Assembly: GCA_000181795.3 (NCBI GenBank)
Contig: CM012953.1
Coordinates: 18,530,475 to 18,594,474 of the forward strand
Direction: 5' to 3'
DNA: 64,000 bases
Source: Trichinella spiralis
Taxonomy: Eukaryota > Nematoda > Enoplea > Trichinellida > Trichinellidae
In this document: positions 44,565 through 59,300 of the stretch, in pieces
How the letters are laid out: every line of letters begins with the position of its first letter
Position numbering within the stretch: position 1 is the first letter of the stretch
Position numbers and translations under genes: made by a program
The notes under the pieces: model-generated
Databases searched by the model: none
Seen by the model: only the letters and a program-made list of their open reading frames with translations
What the model was told of the DNA's origin: nothing

Positions 44565-47500
44565 ATGAATTTAACAAGCAACCGTCGAAAAAATGGGATA
44601 AATTTGAATATATTATACCTTCCAGTTCTTTTGATTTTGCTTCTGCAAATTCCAACGCTAGGTAGTCTAAAATTAGATTGAGTTTAGTATTCAGCAAATT
44701 ATTTGTTTCAGAATGTCAGTTGTCTGCAATCTCAATCGACTTTGGAAGTCACTTTTATAAAGTTGGTTTAATAAAAGTAATTTTTTAATTTATTATACAA
44801 CAGTGTTTCATACTGATTTATTATTTTTGTAGCCTGGTGTTCCTATGGAAATTAGTTTAAATAAGTAAGTTGTCTTTCGACTAAATTCGATGTTGTTGCA
44901 TTTCATGTTTCTGTACTGTAGCACGTCTTCGTTGTATTGAATTTGAACAGCTGCTATTTTTCAAATCAAGTTATATCATTATTTTTTGAAATTACAATAT
45001 GGACAGTGTAAAACTGTGCTCGGTTTTTGTATGTTATGTTTTCAGTTTTCGAAAAAACAGTATTTCATGACAATTAATTTAACTGTTCTTTCATGTACAC
45101 TCAAGTGAATCTGAAAGAATTATAATTTTGTAGGGAATCTCAAAGGAAGACATCTAATGTTGTGGCAATCTTGGGCGAAGAGACTTACTTTGGTGATCAA
45201 GCTGCCTCTCAGGTATTTTTTAAGTTATAGTTTCTTATATGTTTTGGTGTTTTGTGCACTTTATGTTATAATTTTTAATAATGAAATAATATTGTTGGTG
45301 GAATATTTTATTTTACGTAAAATTTTAATTTTCATGTGAAAATTTTAAAATATAAGGTATGTAATATATGTCAAATAAAAAATAATTTGTTCATTTTACT
45401 TTAATTGGAAGTTTTTAAAGGGGCTGTCTTCAATCAAGAAGTAAAAAAATATTTTTGAAGTATTTTTATTACCGGTAGGTAGGTAGGAGAATTATGTGCA
45501 ATAATTATATTGCTGTTAATGCAAACTATGTGAAATAGTTTGTTTGATTTATTTGCTATTTTTGTAAAAAGTGGTTTATATCTTTAATATGCTATATTTT
45601 TTGAAAAATTTTCTGGAATTTCTTTTGCATATGTAATATTAGAAAATGAAAGCTTTAAAAGTTTTGTGAATGTATCATGTGGTTAACATGTTGCACTTAA
45701 GTAAATTATATATTAATTAGCTTATAGTTATTTTTAATTGCCAGTAGTGAAATTTCAAAATTTATTAATTCTCGTATATGTAATTTGAAATTTTTTTGGG
45801 TGAATTTAGAGACGTCGAAAGCCAGTCGCCTCATACGCATTTTTAGTAAACTTGCTTGGAAAAAAATTCGATAATCCTGTTGTGCAGGATTATCAGAAAC
45901 ATTTTCCATTTTATCATTTAATAGCGGATCCAAACAGGGGAACAGTATTATTTGAAGAAAAATCGTGAGTAGTAGATTGATTGTTGATACGTATTTGTTT
46001 GATAACAAAAGTTTGCAGAAGTGGCAACACATACAGTCCTGAAGACTTAGTTGCTATGATACTTGCTGATGCACGAGCTGCTGCGGAAGCTTATGCAGGT
46101 ATGGAAATTGTTTTACTTTGTAAAATAAATCAAATAAAATAGTAAATTCAAGAGCAAAAAATCAAGGATGTCGTCATTGCTGTACCGGCATACTTTACTC
46201 AGGCAGAACGGCGTGCTATGGCTAACGCTGTTGATATAGCTGGTTTGAATTTGTTGTCATTAATAAACGATAATACAGCTGGTAAAACATTGAATTATTT
46301 GATCATTTTTGGTTAATATCATCTTCATTTTAGCCGGTTTAAACTATGGTATGTTTCGCCGGAAAGAATTTTCAAAGAATGCAACCACTGTACTTATCTA
46401 TGACATGGGAGCCTGGAAAACAACAGCTACTATATTTCGTAATGAAATGTTGTTTAACATTTTTTGACTTTTTAACTGTGAAATTTATTTATCTTCAAAT
46501 TCCAAATAAGCGTAAAGAATAGCTTTAGATGTATCGACAAATTTTTCCATCATTATTAGCATATCATTTGAGCAGAGATTTCTTTTTTTAAAGTTTCAGT
46601 TTTATTTGAAAATATTTTATTTTTTGATTTAAACAGCGACAGTGGTTGCTTTAACAAATATATTCTAGAATATGCAATTGTGGAAGACAAGTTGAGAAAA
46701 GAAACAGAGCCGCAGATGACTGTGCTCGGCTTTGGGTAACTTCGACGCGGCTTCGATTTTTTATTTTATTAAAATCTGTTATTTTAATTTCTGTTTGCTT
46801 TGTTGGGATAGATTCAATCGTCGCTTTGGTGGCTTATTGTGGACAATGCGTTTACGGGATCATCTTGCAAAGACATTTATGACATTGCATAAACCGAAAA
46901 CCCCGATTACTGATAATCACAAAGCCATGGTGAAACTGTTCGATGAGGCTGAACGGGTGAAGAAAATTCTTTCTGCAAATATGGAGACGATTGCGCAGGT
47001 TGGTTTTGAATTAAAATTTTTTAATCATTTAATAAAAAATGTCCCAGTTTCATTTTTGCACAGGTGGAAAGTTTACACGAAGATATGGATTTTCGTACTC
47101 ATGTTACCCGTGAGCAATTTGAAAATCTGTGCAAAGATTTGTTTGATCAAGTGCAGATACCTATTCAGCAAGCTTTGAACACTGCTGAAATTACTTTAGT
47201 ACGCAAATATTGATTGTATTGTTGTCTGGTTTGTTGCTTGTTGGGTTTTTTAAAATTTATTTGCCTATTAAGGAAGATATTGATCACATCATAATTATGG
47301 GTGGATCTACTCGAATACCGAAATTGCAAGAACGTTTACAAGTTGCGGTGAAAGGGTAATTGTTTTTTTTTGCATTGTTTATTTTTAATTAACTTATTTT
47401 ATTATAGAAAAGAATTGGGAAAATATTTGAATGCAGATGAAGCTGTTGCAATGGGTGCTGTTTACTTTGCTGCACACAAAACAAAGGGTTTTAAAGTGAA

Positions 47501-49846
47501 AAAGTTTATTATTCGTGAATGTAATTTATATCCTGTAGAGGTAGGACGTTATTTATTTATTTATTCATTTATTTCCATATTTTATAGTTGTTCTATCTTT
47601 GCATTTTGAACGTCATTTATTTTACACCTATAATAAATAATGAGCGCATTACCAGGTGCATTTTGCAAGCGAACGAATGGACCAATTGGATACTCCTGTT
47701 GAGCGTCGAATCATACGCCGTGTTTTATATGGATTAAAAAATTTCTATCCACAAAAGAAGATGATTACTTTTTCGAGACATACACATGATTTTGAGCTGA
47801 TGCTAAATTACGGTAACTTGAAGCATTTGACGAATGATCAGATAGAGTAGGGGATGCTTTTTTCTGTATTACTTTGGCTTATTCATTAATAATATGAATT
47901 TAATTTTTTGTTTCAAGAAGTATTGGTAGTTTGAACATTACTCGGGTAAATTTGCTTAATGTTACCGCTGTGATGGCAGATAATAGTGAAGAAGAAACGG
48001 TCAAATTTAAAGGCATTCGTGTGCACTTCAGTATGGATGAAGGGGGCATGTTGCATATTATCGAAGTATGCGTTTAACTTTTTCTTTTCACGTAGCTTTT
48101 ATTTGGGTTAAATATGTATATTAACGAAAAAAATATTTTATATTCAATTTTGCATTGTAAATGTTGTTCTAGGCAGAGGCAACTTTCGAAAAAACAATAT
48201 TGCCAGAGACAGAAGAACAATCTACTTTATCAAGTTAATTTTTAAATATTACAATATTTTTTGTGAAATTTTTGATTTTTTTAATGACTGTAGAAATTGG
48301 GAAAAAAATTAGCGATTTCTTTGCTCCATCGAAGGACGGCGCTGCTAATGACACAGTAAAGAATTTTCTATAGGGAATTAATTCATGTGCATGGTTCTTA
48401 TATTGCATTATTTTATTTGGCACACAGGTTGCGCATGATGATGCTGAAAAAAATGAAACAACTTCGTCAACATTTTCATCAGGCAATGGAACAGATTCTG
48501 GCGTAAATGATCTAAGTAATTGTTTTATTTTAGTGGTACATTTTGAATTTTAGGCTCCTTCAGATAATTCTACAGAAACAGGCAAGATAGATTCAGTTCC
48601 TGATGTGAAAAAACCGAAAATTACTACAGTTCGCGTTAACATACCACTCGAATTGTCAGCTGTTGATATTCCTGATATTCCAGTTGAAGAGATGGAACGT
48701 TCTAAAGCAAAGTATTGATAGAATAAAGTTTTTTACAAAAAATATTTAACTTCTGTGTCATCATCATATAATAAGTGTATATTGATTTGTAATGTTTCAG
48801 GTGAAAAAAAAAATTTTTTTCCCCTACATTATTTATACGCTTTTGTTATCATTTTAAAAGGTATTATTTCATTAAGTTTGTTTTGATTTGCTCTATTTCA
48901 GACTTAAGGCGTATGCACTGTATAAAGAGAAAAAAGAACTCAGGGAAAAGGCGAGCAATGATCTGGAGTCGTTTATTTTTGAAACTCGGGATAAACTCGA
49001 TCAAGCAGATTACGTACAACTATCAACAGAAGAAGAACGTGAACATATCCGATCACAGTTGATAATTGCTGAGACATGGCTAGAGGAACAAGGACCTCAG
49101 ACATTGTTAGAAGTAAATGAATACTGTACATGCGCATATTATACATATAGGATGCATTTGAATATTTTTAGGAATTCAAGGAGCAGTTGAAATTCATAAG
49201 AAATGTCACCGAAGCTTTATTCTTTCGACACAATGAATTTACAGTAAATATTTATATTTTGGATAAACTGAAAAAAATTGATAAGTATAATTATTTTATG
49301 ATTTTGCAGAGAAGACCGCAGGCGATAGCCATTTTGAAAGAGGTGGCTAATTTTTCTAAAACATTTCTGGAACATTCTGAGAAAATGAAAGAACAAAATG
49401 CGCTGACTGAAGTTGAACTGAAAACATTGAGCAATATGTTGAACGAAACTATGGTAATTTTTAAATTATTATACATTGAATTTCTATGTAGTGCAGTATG
49501 ATAGTTGAATTTTTTTAAGGAATGGTTTGAAAATGTTGAAGCGCAGCAGAACCAAACGGCACCACATTTGTCACCTATTTTTACAGTTGAAAATGTTTTA
49601 GAAAAGGCGGGTAATTTAGATCGCGAGGTTCGTTATTTGTTGAATAAGCTGAAAATACATCGCCCCGTGACAACCCAACCACCGGATACTGGCTCTCAAC
49701 CAACTAACGAAACTGAAGCACAGTCAGCATCATCGACGAATGAAACAAGTGAAATACCTGAAACGGACGAAAGCTCGGCAACGCCCGTGGATACTGCAAC
49801 CAATGAAACTGAAGATAAACCGGAAAAAAAGCACGTGGAATTGTAA
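44565..49846 (+). CDS. HYOU1: Hypoxia up-regulated protein 1 (ER Hsp70-family chaperone, Grp170)
   Basis: About 23 short exons give roughly 900 residues. HYOU1/Grp170 is an ER-lumen Hsp110-type chaperone and nucleotide exchange factor for BiP. A signal peptide is encoded in exon 1 (44565-44661, YLPVLLILLLQIPTLG). The ATPase domain follows in order: SIDFGSHFYKVGLIK and PGVPMEISLNK, then KTSNVVAILGEETYFGDQA, SPEDLVAMILADARAAA, KDVVIAVPAYFTQAERRAM, LLSLINDNTAAGLNYG, YDMGAWKTT, GFGFNRRFGG, ADEAVAMGAVYFAA and IIIMGGSTRIPKLQ. The C-terminal half shows NFYPQKKMITFSRHTHDF, FKGIRVHFSMDEGG, an acidic Asn/Ser/Thr-rich loop, KASNDLESFIFETRDKL and GNLDREVRYLLNKLK, matching human HYOU1 block by block. It ends in KKHVEL, a KDEL-like retrieval signal. 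The frame is intact throughout. Confidence 0.95.
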
Positions 49847-50359
49847 AATTGAAAGGAAACGTTGAAAAAATATTCGAACACTTACTTGCAAATTTTGTTC
49901 TTACTTTTTTTATTAGTAAAAACTGTTGGTTTTAAAATTGCTCAACGAGCATTGATGGGAATCAGTGGTTAGATGGATAGATATTAACTGTGAAAGGTCG
50001 AAAAAAGTGTATGGTAAATGAGTGAATTTATTCAAATTGTGTTTTTTTCTCTTTTATTTAAATTTAAATTAAATGTCCTTTTTTTGTTAATTTTTGACTG
50101 TTGCGAGATGAAACAGCGTGGTTTTATAAACTGGTTGAAGCAGATTTATGTAAAAAAGTAGATTTCTGAAAAGTGCTTAATATTTATTAATTATTAATTT
50201 TAAATGATGAATTTAAACAGTAATTTGTCAGTTAAATTTAGTTTGTAAATTATTGTGATTGCATTCAATTTGTTTTGTCCATCAATGCTAATTTTATTTA
50301 TATGATGACGCAACATTTCAAAATATAATTTTATTTAAAACTGAACAAAAAATTTCTTT
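49847..50359. other. Convergent 3' ends of HYOU1 and cadherin
   Basis: 513 bp of AT-rich sequence holding both 3' UTRs. Nothing else seen. Confidence 0.5.
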
Positions 50360-53300
50360 TTACCAACTGGCAACTTGAAAAGGTTTATCATGCTTAAAAA
50401 TGAAAATAGGAATTGTTGGTAATTTTTCATCAGGTGAATTGCAGCACACGTCGCAGTTAGTAAAGCAGACATTTGATCTGGATTCTTCTTTTTCTTTTCT
50501 GTTCATTTTGAAAAAAGCATATTTGCTATTTGATAATTTCGAATGCTTCTGTGGATATTTTGGATAGCTGACTGATTTCATCGACGGTTGCACGTTCGGC
50601 CGTCGAATACGAATTATACAAATAATTGCAGCAGCACAACAGCAAAGGAATATCAAACCGGCAGAAATTGAGACAATAAAAGCCGAGCTCAGTGGAACGG
50701 CTTTTGATGGAAGGGGTTTGGAAATTTGAATTTCTATGGTAGTAGTGTTCAATTTTCTTCTGTTGGCATTTGTTCCTGAAAACGCAACAACAGTAAATAG
50801 GAAAAGTTTCTCCACTCCACGCATCCGTGAATCTTTGGAATCTGCATTTGAAGTAAGTTCAGAATAACGTTGTGACTCTGGATAGATCAGTGCCAGCTCT
50901 TCTTCGTCGTTCATATATTGTAATTTCTCTAAACTCTGACGAAGAGTCACTACTCCAGTTTTAGGATGAATTTCGAAAAACTTTGTTTCCTCTTTGATTT
51001 CATAAGAAACTTGGCCGTCCAATCCGTCATCTTTATCATCTGCATACACTGCTCCAACTCCATGATTGACTACGGCGTCGAAAGTTGTCTAAACAGATTG
51101 TGTGAACAACAACAGAACTTGTATTGCTTATTAATAATAAATTGATTCAACTTGATTATTAAGCATATTTAGAATGTAAAGCTATTTGTTAAATAACCGT
51201 TATTGTTCTATTTTTTTATTCAGTTAAAAGAATAAATATTTTTGACACGAGATTAAATTATTGTCTAGTATATGAAAATAATTGAATATCAATTCTAAAA
51301 TAGAAAGAAAAGCTAAACAAAAGTTGTTTATTGCTTGTAGTGCAATTAAAAATATGATTAAAAAATACATCTGCTGCCACTTACTTTGAAAACATAACGA
51401 TGTTCACTGAAAGCAGGCGCATATTCATCTTCTCCTTTGATTAGAACTTGACATGGTACGGTATGTTCTCTTCCGAGAGAATCTCTCACGGCTGCAGTAA
51501 ATTTGTAGGATGTTCTATTTTCATAATCAAACTGTTGTTTAGCACGAACTTCACCATTCTTTGAATTAATTGCAAAATATTTTCCATCATCTTCCATTTC
51601 AGTTTCTTTTATAAAGTAAAATACTTCTGACGCAGATGTTGATGTAGCCTGATTATCATTCACAGCTTTTACAGTAAAAATCAAAGTGTCATTTGGTGAA
51701 TTTTCTTTAACATGTCCAAGGTATAACCCAACTGGAAAAAATGGTCCGTTTCTACTCATTTCTCTCATGACCAAAACGTAGCACATGGCCAAAGATGAAC
51801 GAGCAGGTACACCTGAATCAGTCACTTTCAAAATCAATTTGTAATGATTGATTTTGGTATTGTCTAATTTCTTCTGCAACTTTATTACACCCGTACTGTT
51901 TTCAATTGCAAAAGTCGACTCAGTGTTTCCAGAGGTGATTTCAAAATGCAACAAAGAGTTCACACCAATATCCTCATCACTGGCAGATAATTTCATAATC
52001 ACACTTCCAACTGGCATTGACTCATTGACACTGATGTGGTATTCAGGATGACTGAATACAGGTGCATTGTCGTTCACATCTTCAACGTAAATGATTACAT
52101 TTGTAGTTGAATTTTCTACACCAAATTCATGTGACTCTATTGTTGCCACAAAATGATATTTGTCAACTTTTTCTCGATCAAGTGGTTTCATTACAATAAG
52201 TCTACCAAGTGCGTCAATTTCAAATATTCCGTTTGCATTTATGCTGTAACTTAGATGATGTTGACTGGAAGACATTGTCTGTGTTATATTCAAATAACCT
52301 AATACTGTATGCACGGGCAAATTTTCAGCGACTGTAAAACTGAAATATGCCATCAAGTTGTATGTCATCTTATATTTCAATTATGCGCAAATAAAATTAT
52401 AATGTACCTGTACACCGGCAGAGCGAACCTTGCTGCTTCTTGAACAGGTGAAAAATGAATTTGAACCACTACTGGTAGACGACTTGATCGTTGTGGCTTG
52501 CCATTATCAGAAGCTTCGACGATTAATTTAAAAACTGGCAAATATTTTTCTATTCGAATTAAAGTTTCATTCAAGTGTAGAATTCCTAAATGCAGCGTCG
52601 TAAGCGTGCTATTATTAATCTTCATAAAATTTGTGACAAGTAAAAGTCAAGCCACTCATTGACCTACAATACTTCAACAGAGCTACAAAAAAGTTTACCT
52701 GTATTAGAATCGATCCATATTTCTGGGGTTGTCAATGGCGTTGACTTTAGTCTTGCAAAGTTTAGATCATTTATTTTCAAAAGTTTATAAGTTATCCGTC
52801 CATTTTCTCCTCCATCTTCATCTACTGCTGTAATACGACCAATTGTAGAGCCTTGAACAGATCCCAAAGAAAGAAATATTTGATGCACTGCATGTGAAAA
52901 AGTGGGTGCATTGTCATTGATGTCAATTAGTTGTATTATTTGCTTTACAAATGCATAGTGGATGCCATCATATGCCTGCAATAAAGTAGTCACACAAATA
53001 GTTTCAGAATCTTTTCTGTTTCTGCACAATTTTTACCTGAATTTCCAAAGTATGGATACTTTGTTTTTCATAATCCAATCGCTTGGCAAGCATTATCTGA
53101 CCAGAAAATTTATCTATTTTAAAGAATTCTCCTGGATTGCCTTTTTCTGTAAAATGGTAGGTTAATGCAGGGAACGAATCGACATCATTTGCAGTCACAG
53201 AAGCAATGAAACTGCCGACTGGAATATCTAAAGAAATAAATAATTGTAACCATTTCATGCATTTCAAAATTTACAAATCATATTACCCTCTTTTACAAAA

Positions 53301-56300
53301 ACAGGCTTTGTTGGAGGAAATGATGGAGTATTGTCGTTGACATCAAGGACAGTAATTTCAAGTTCTGCTGTAGTGATCTGAGATGGATTTGCAAAATCTG
53401 TTGCCGAAAGTATAAGTTCATAATGATCTTTGATTTCACGATCTAAATTTATATATAAGCAAATCCTGTAATTTACTATTACACATGAATTGAAAAATTG
53501 CTTGCCACAGTATTACCTAATTCAATTTTCGTTGAAACCAATCCATCTGACGTAATTGAAAACGCAGAATCGATATTACCGCCTCGAATGCTGTAAGTTA
53601 TTTGTGAATTTTCTTCGATATCCAAATCAACAGTAGAAACCTAAAATATTTCATTTTTAATTTAAATTTTGATTGGCATATTATCCATTTTACATTATTC
53701 AATTGATCCAATAAAATTGTTTCACTGAATTATTGGCTAATGGCATTAATAGAATTAAACGCATGAGCGATAATAAAATTGCTAAGCATTTAAATCATTG
53801 CAATGGCGGTTATCCAATTCACTATTGTATACCATAACGAAATTATAAATTTCAAATGTTTAAAAATTTATTTAAAATAAAATTTTCAAACACTTGTGTT
53901 ACCTGAATTACGTAAGTTCCACGTGGCTTTCCTTCCGGTATAGCTACAGTGTATCGTTGTTGCAAAAACTGAGGAGGATGATTATTTTCTTGAGAAAATA
54001 CCACTCGCAAAAAGCAGAACGCTTTTAATTGGCTTTGAATTTTATTTTCATTTGAAGTGAATGCTTCAATCATCAGTTGATGGTCTGTCTGAAATGGTAC
54101 TTGATCTCCATAATTACTTACTATTCTAATGTCACCTGAAGCACAAAAATAATACGTTATTTATTATCAAATTCTGATAAATAAAAATTAAATTACCAGT
54201 AGCTTGGTCAATTGAAAAAAGTTTTAGCTCATTCCCAGCAACAATTCTATACTGCACTTGAGGTGCGCTTTTTCCAAGGAACTGTTTTGGTATAGCTTTT
54301 ACTTGCTTGACCCAGCTATTGTATGGAATTGTTTTTTCAATCACGGTATAATAAACATCTTTCTCAAAAGAAAGTAGCTCCTCAGTTTTTCCATATTCTT
54401 CTTCAACAATAATTTTTACTAAGCCAACTGTTTTCTTAGGCACTTCTCCTTTGTCCATAACGATTACTTTTAAAAAATGAATGCTACCGGGTTTGAAAGT
54501 AATTTCACGCTTTGCGCTTATAACACCAGTGACAGGATTAATGCTATACATTGATTGCGCTTCCATAAAGCTAGCAAATAAAAATAAAATATATATTAAA
54601 AACGCATAAAAGAAACAAATCTGTTCACAAAGTTCTTATTTGTGTAATTTATATTTATCATTAGCGAAACAGATGCATATTATTTGAAAACAATTCAAAG
54701 GCATAAAGACAAAAGCTATAAAAATATATGATAAAAATGCAACAAGTCCATTAAAAAAGTTTTACCTGTAATATAAATCAGAATTTAAACCAGGCCCATC
54801 AGCATCTTTTGCTGTAATTTTAACAATGCGCTGTCCTGCAGCTATTTTCCCTGATACTGTTGCCACGAACGGCTGCTTAATAAATACTGGGGCATTGTCA
54901 TTGACATCAATAATTTTAATGTTCACCACTGCTGTACTCCAGTGTTGTTTTGCTGCACCTTGATCGTTGACGTTTACTTTCAATTTATAACTTTTTACGG
55001 ATTCATAATTCAAAGGTCTAAATTAAAAATGCATGTCATCATTTTTTAAGATTAAAAATCAATAAAGTTTCATACTTCAATAGCACCATTTCGCCAGTAT
55101 TTGGTTTCACGTCAAAAGTTCCATCAGCACCTTCAGCGATGCTGTATGTCAAAATTCCATTGCGTCCTTCATCGAAATCATCGGCGGTTAGCTTCAGTAC
55201 CGTGGTTCCTGGACGAGCATCTTCAACTACATCAATCGAGTATACATCGCTTTGGAATTTTGGCACATTGTCATTTTCATCAGAAACAGTCACTATTAAA
55301 TTGCAAGAATCAGCTAATCTGGAAACACCAGAATCAGTGGCCAAAATTGTTAAGTTGTATTGGCTTCTGCTTTCTCTGTCCAACGCTTTGCAGGATACTA
55401 ATCCACTTTGTGGATTGATATTAAACTTTTCACCATCATTTCCTCCTTCAGAAATATACAAATTTCACTACTTTAAATTAATGCTGGGATAATTTTAAAG
55501 TTTAATTTATAAATTGTGTTATTTTATAAATTTATTTTTATTTATGACATTAGAAATGTTTTACATAAGTTAGTTTATCTTATTAGAGTTGCTTCAGATT
55601 CTAAATAAGGCAACGTTTTATTCAGAAAAATGAAGCAACCATATTTTGTTTTGTGCTGTTTGTTTGAAAATTTCCATTATAAAATAAATGAAACTAATTA
55701 AGAAGATTTACATATGTAGAATTTATATCAATGTCAACAAAGCAGGATCTCTTACCAACGATGCTGTAAACAATTCTTGCGTTCAAATCTGAATCTCTAT
55801 CAGTGGCATAAATAGTCACTAAGTTATTCATGTGGACATTTTCTGGAATCACTATAGGATGGCAGCTGTCTTTATTAATAATTGGGCGGTTGTCATTTAC
55901 GTCTTCCACTTCAACGTACACAGTAGAAATATCAAACCGACTTGGTTCATTTATGTTTTCAGCAATGACTAAATTTTTTTGAATTCAATAAATAAACTAG
56001 AATACAATTTTGTATTCTTAAATTTAAAATTTGAAATATCATAATCTGATACATTTCTGATGAGTTATTAGAACATGAAAACTTATTTAGGCTTATCAGT
56101 TAATTTTAAAATTTGCAAAATATTTCTTAGATTAAAAAGTTATTCAATAAAATAAAAATAAAAAGTAATATTAAAATATTATTAGCATTGAACAGGTTTT
56201 AAATTAAAATACCTGCTACAACCAACTCAGGAAATTCTTCTCTGTCCAGTGATTCTTTTGTTGTTATTATGCCAGTAATTTCATCTATCTTCAATTTTTC

Positions 56301-59300
56301 ATAGCCGTTTCCGCCTGGCAGTAAGTGATAAGTAAAGTTTGAAGTGGATTTTTCATCTCCTTCTGAAGCTTTTATTTGCACCACTATACTACCCGGTGAA
56401 GTATTTTCAATTATTGATGATCTATATGATGATCTCTCAAATCGTAGAGCATTTAAATGCCCTGGAATTACACGAATTTGAATAATCTGTGTTGCTGAGA
56501 GAGGAGGTTTTCCATGATCTGTTGCTTTGACAGTCAGTTGATAGTGATTAGGATCATCTTTTGTCAAACGTCTTGTCAATGTTAAAGCACCTATAATGCA
56601 GAAATGAAAACATTACAATTCTTGACAGTGATGCAAAAATATACATTCCCACTGTGCATCATAACACAGGATTTGCAGTAAGCAGTCATAAAAACAGTAT
56701 AGTCGATGTCATTATAAATACACTTATTTGCTCTACAAAACAATGTCTGCTCTTTAAAAAGAAACTTTTTTACATTGAAAAATTATATATGCATAAACAT
56801 TAAAAACAAAAAATGTTTACCTGTATCAGCATTTATAGCAAATTTGCTATTAACATTTCTATCTTTAATTGAATAAGTAACTCGACCATTTTCAAGCCAA
56901 TCAGCGTCAGTGGCAATGACATAAAAGAGCGGATAATCAGTGGGTGAATCTTCATATATTTCTACTGTACTGTTACTAATAAAATTTGGGGAATTATCGT
57001 TGACATCTACAACATAAATTCTTGTTGTAACTTGTGTGCTAAGGCGATCATATGGTGAAGATGCTTGGTCGGTTGCTTCCACAACAATTACATATTCTGT
57101 ACATTTTTCATAATCTAATTCAGATTGCAGTTGTAATACCCCGCGCAAAGGGTCAATGAAAAACATTTTACTGTTGCCTAAATCATCATCAATAATTCGA
57201 TATTTCAGTCTACCAAACTTTCCAGTATCGGCATCAGTAGCATTATACATCCAAATATCAGTTCCAACAGGTGTATTTTCAGGCAATGAGAAAATTACCG
57301 GATCATCAGAGAAAACCGGACGATTGTCATTTTCATCCAGAACATGAATTTTGATCGGAAATTCTTTAATTCTTGGAAATGTCGTTTGTGAAGTATTAGT
57401 TCTGGTTACCGTCAAAAAGTGCATGTTAGTCATTTCATAGTCTAATCTTCTGACGGTAAAAAGTGCACCCGTAAACGGATCTATGTCAAAAATTCCCATA
57501 CTATTGCCAGATGAGATACTGTAAGAAATATCTACCAACTGCTCTAAAGTAATCGGTGAATTATTATCTTTAGAATTTTTTAAATAACCAATCCGTTCAG
57601 AATCCACAGATCCAATGTTTGTTCCAACTGGAACTGATTCTGACAGTTCAAACGTTGACGTTTCATTATCGTCAGCGTAAGAACTTCCATCTTCAATATC
57701 TACAAGTTCTATTGTGATACACTTTTTGGATGACAGTATCGGCTTTCCCCAGTCTTCAGCAATGACTGTTACTTTATAGATTGTTGGTCCTTTTTCATAA
57801 TCCAGAACTTCAGTACTGTATATGATGCCTGTTCTACGATTTATTCGAAACGGCATTGGTGGAGTAGATGATTCTGCATCTAAACGGTAACGTACTGTTC
57901 CGTTACGCCCAGAATCTGGATCTCTAGCTTGAACTTGAATTACTTCTGTTCCACTACTTTGTTCTTCTCGAAATAATATATTATCTTGACGCGTTGGCAA
58001 AATGAAAAACGGAGCATTGTCATTAACATCTTTTACATGTACTATAACTTTACATGTAGTAGAAAGTGATGGTATGCCACCATCGTAAGCGATTATTTGA
58101 AGTTCATACAAATCAGTTAATTCATAATCCAAAACACCTGATGTAATCAACTTTCCATCCAAGCTGACATGAAAAATTTTCACCTGTTCACTGTCCAATC
58201 TATATCTGACCGTGCCGTTAAGACCAAAATCCGCATCATGAGCCACTACTTGCCCTACAAATGTACCTTTGGGTTGATTTTCTTCCACTGAAAATTCGTA
58301 TGCCGCAGATTCAAAAATTGGAGCATTATCATTTACGTCCAAAACTTTAATGAACACTGTTGCTGTAGAAGATCTTTTAGGTTCGCCATTATCTCTAACT
58401 GTAACAACAAATGAAAATTCAGGTATCATTTCTCTGTCTAATGTTTTCCGGACGTATATCCATCCAGAATCAGCGTAAACATCAAAGTACTCAAGAGTCT
58501 GATTTAAGGCAGTTTCCTGATTTGGATCTATTTTGAACATGATTTGGCTAAAATAATGGACATGTGATTAGACATAATTTAAACTGTTATAGCATAAATT
58601 AGATGAACAAAATTTTCTATTTTTTGTGCAGTCATTAAATAATTATTGGCATTTGAAAAAAACTTGTGCCATTTTCAATTTTCACTTTGTGCAAAACATT
58701 TCGTCATAATTAATATGATAGAAATGCGCTAAGTGCTTTATGAAATAATATAAGGTAAATTTACCTATTTGTACCATGGTCTAGGTCGATTGCTTTCAGC
58801 TGAAATATTTTTGTCATTAAAGGAGCATTTTCATACACTGCTGAGCGATAAATCTTTTGCAAAAATTCAGGGCTGTGATCATTTGCGTCCAATACAAATA
58901 TCAAAAGTGTCATTTCAGTTGTAAATGAAGGAATACCTCCATCTTGAGCAGTTATAACTAGGGTATAGTTTTTTCGCTTTTCATAATCAAATGCGCGATT
59001 GTGGTTAAGACGAATTTCACCGCTGACTGGATGAATCATAAAAGTATTTTCAGGATTAACAGAAAGACGATAGCGAATTTGACCATTTAGACCACTATCA
59101 CGATCTGTTGCCTTTGCAGTATATAGAGCAATTCCAACTTCGTGATCTTCCATTACGCTAATTTCAGCATAGCTTTGATCAAATAGGGGAGCATTGTCAT
59201 TAATATCTTCAACAATCACTTGAACTTGACTGTGATTATAACTAGGTGGATAGCCCAAAACTGCTTGAATATTCAAGAGAATAACAGATCGTTCTTCATG

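Noticed and set aside
55101-55492. Plus-strand open frames over the cadherin exons
   Set aside because: They are antisense shadows of well-supported EC repeats on the minus strand.
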